A stretch of 64,000 bases of DNA from Candidatus Omnitrophota bacterium (GTDB taxonomy: Bacteria; Hinthialibacterota; Hinthialibacteria; Hinthialibacterales; JAKPRU01), in NCBI GenBank assembly GCA_029570205.1, contig JAKQSI010000045.1, forward strand, positions 31,498 to 95,497, read 5' to 3'. Both the position numbers and the translations under genes were made by a program. The notes below the pieces were generated by a model. That model saw only the letters and a list, made by a program, of their open reading frames with translations. It was not told the DNA's origin and made no database searches. Below, piece by piece: positions 63,558 through 64,000 of the stretch. Position 1 is the first letter of the stretch. The number at the start of each line of letters is the position of its first letter.

Positions 63558-64000
63558 GATGGAAAGCCTCCTTTTGTTCTATGACAACGTGGATTCCCTC
63601 TTCAAGGGGATTTGAACAACCTTTTTCCTGCCTGATGACCCCATAATAGCACAGGAGGTATGGCCCTGGCATCGAACCGAGAACCATGCCTCCTTTTTTC
63701 CGACACCCATGGGGGGAGATACCCAGTTTTTTCACAGGTTTGGAATCACCGTGAGGACCGTGTGTCGTGAGGCCCTTGAGAGAACACAAGTGGGGAAAAC
63801 AGAATACGTTCTATTCGCTTTTCCAACGTGATCCATTCCATTGTTGTCGGAACGGACGCACTGTGAACCGGAAAATCACCGGACCATGGCAAGGATTGAC
63901 CCCGCGGTCCGCTGGAGATGGTAGGACTCACCCGCATTTAAGGTGGGATATTGAGCCGAACGGGTGTACGTGTTCACGATATGGAACATCTTGTCGCCGG
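63558..64000. other. 443-bp region at the window end without a supported gene
   Basis: Two open frames on the minus strand (63373-63789 and 63746-63937) are possible, but the first overlaps the better-supported small gene and both show no family features. Several AGGAGG-like sites are scattered (for example near 63567 and 63692), so a small gene may be missed. Element DNA continues past the end. Confidence 0.3.

Noticed and set aside
63373-63789. Minus-strand frame of 138 codons near the end
   Set aside because: Overlaps the 70-residue gene that has a much better ribosome-binding site; no family features. Kept open only as an alternative.
1-64000. CRISPR array
   Set aside because: I found no set of regularly spaced identical repeats; the only tandem repeat is the 34-bp pair at 30296, which has no spacers.

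Overview
The window looks like a stretch of chromosome from an uncultured Gram-negative bacterium of medium GC content. An outer membrane is implied by an LpxL-type acyltransferase followed by LptC-like and LptA-like genes, several lipoproteins, Tat substrates and SurA-like and Wzz-like proteins. Nothing fixes the phylum. Gene style (giant secreted proteins, a YfhO membrane protein, DUF362/NapH/NapG trio, palindromic filler repeats) is of the kind seen in PVC-like and candidate-phylum genomes, but that is an impression only.

Layout. 1-4.5 kb: the tail of an acidic protein, a structured leader or small RNA with a strong terminator, then a two-gene unit (exported TIM-barrel isomerase-like protein plus a DUF1638-hydantoinase/oxoprolinase fusion). 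4.5-11.2 kb (minus): a small secreted protein fragment, sodium:solute symporter, an exported pyruvate-phosphate-dikinase-like protein, a beta-lactamase-fold serine hydrolase and a NUDIX hydrolase. 11.4-13.7 kb: a PAS/HAMP sensor kinase. 13.7-20.9 kb (minus): an envelope polysaccharide-type operon (Pro-rich membrane protein, EpsD/SurA-like lipoprotein, Wzz-like protein, YfhO-type membrane protein carrying two ILEI-like repeats). 21-27.5 kb: a 2138-residue secreted protein with its own terminator. 28-32 kb (minus): CTP synthase, LpxL, LptC-like, LptA-like. 32.2-37.1 kb (mostly plus): zinc-ribbon membrane protein, sugar epimerase, DUF362 protein, NapH-like and NapG-like iron-sulfur proteins.

37.2-49.9 kb is the most distinctive block: a nonulosonic acid (sialic-acid-like sugar) locus in two convergent arms. 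The plus arm has a Gfo/Idh/MocA oxidoreductase, a CMP-sugar synthetase, a NeuB-like synthase and a small-molecule kinase. The minus arm has a sulfotransferase, DUF4910 peptidase-like protein, methyltransferase, WbpG/PseA-like amidotransferase, a PseG-PseH fusion, PseI, and HisH-like and HisF-like proteins. The HisF copy has lost one catalytic Asp, as expected if it now only serves an ammonia-channelling amidotransferase. A Maf/DUF115 protein 3 kb further on suggests that the product is attached to flagellin, so the whole could make an amidinated, possibly sulfated or methylated nonulosonate glycan.

50.2-59.3 kb: an orphan RbsC-type permease behind a palindromic operator-like site, a 29-residue basic protein with an ideal ribosome-binding site that resembles ribosomal protein bL37, a DUF433/DUF5615 toxin-antitoxin-like pair, Maf, a Mut7-C protein, and an OppABC-type peptide importer without its ATPases. 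59.6 kb to the end: tRNA-Arg(TCG) followed by a tyrosine recombinase, an excisionase-like gene and AT-richer cargo of unknown function, that is, the left end of an integrated element whose right end lies outside the window. Two copies of an 87/88-bp palindromic dispersed repeat sit at 37.1 and 51.7 kb.
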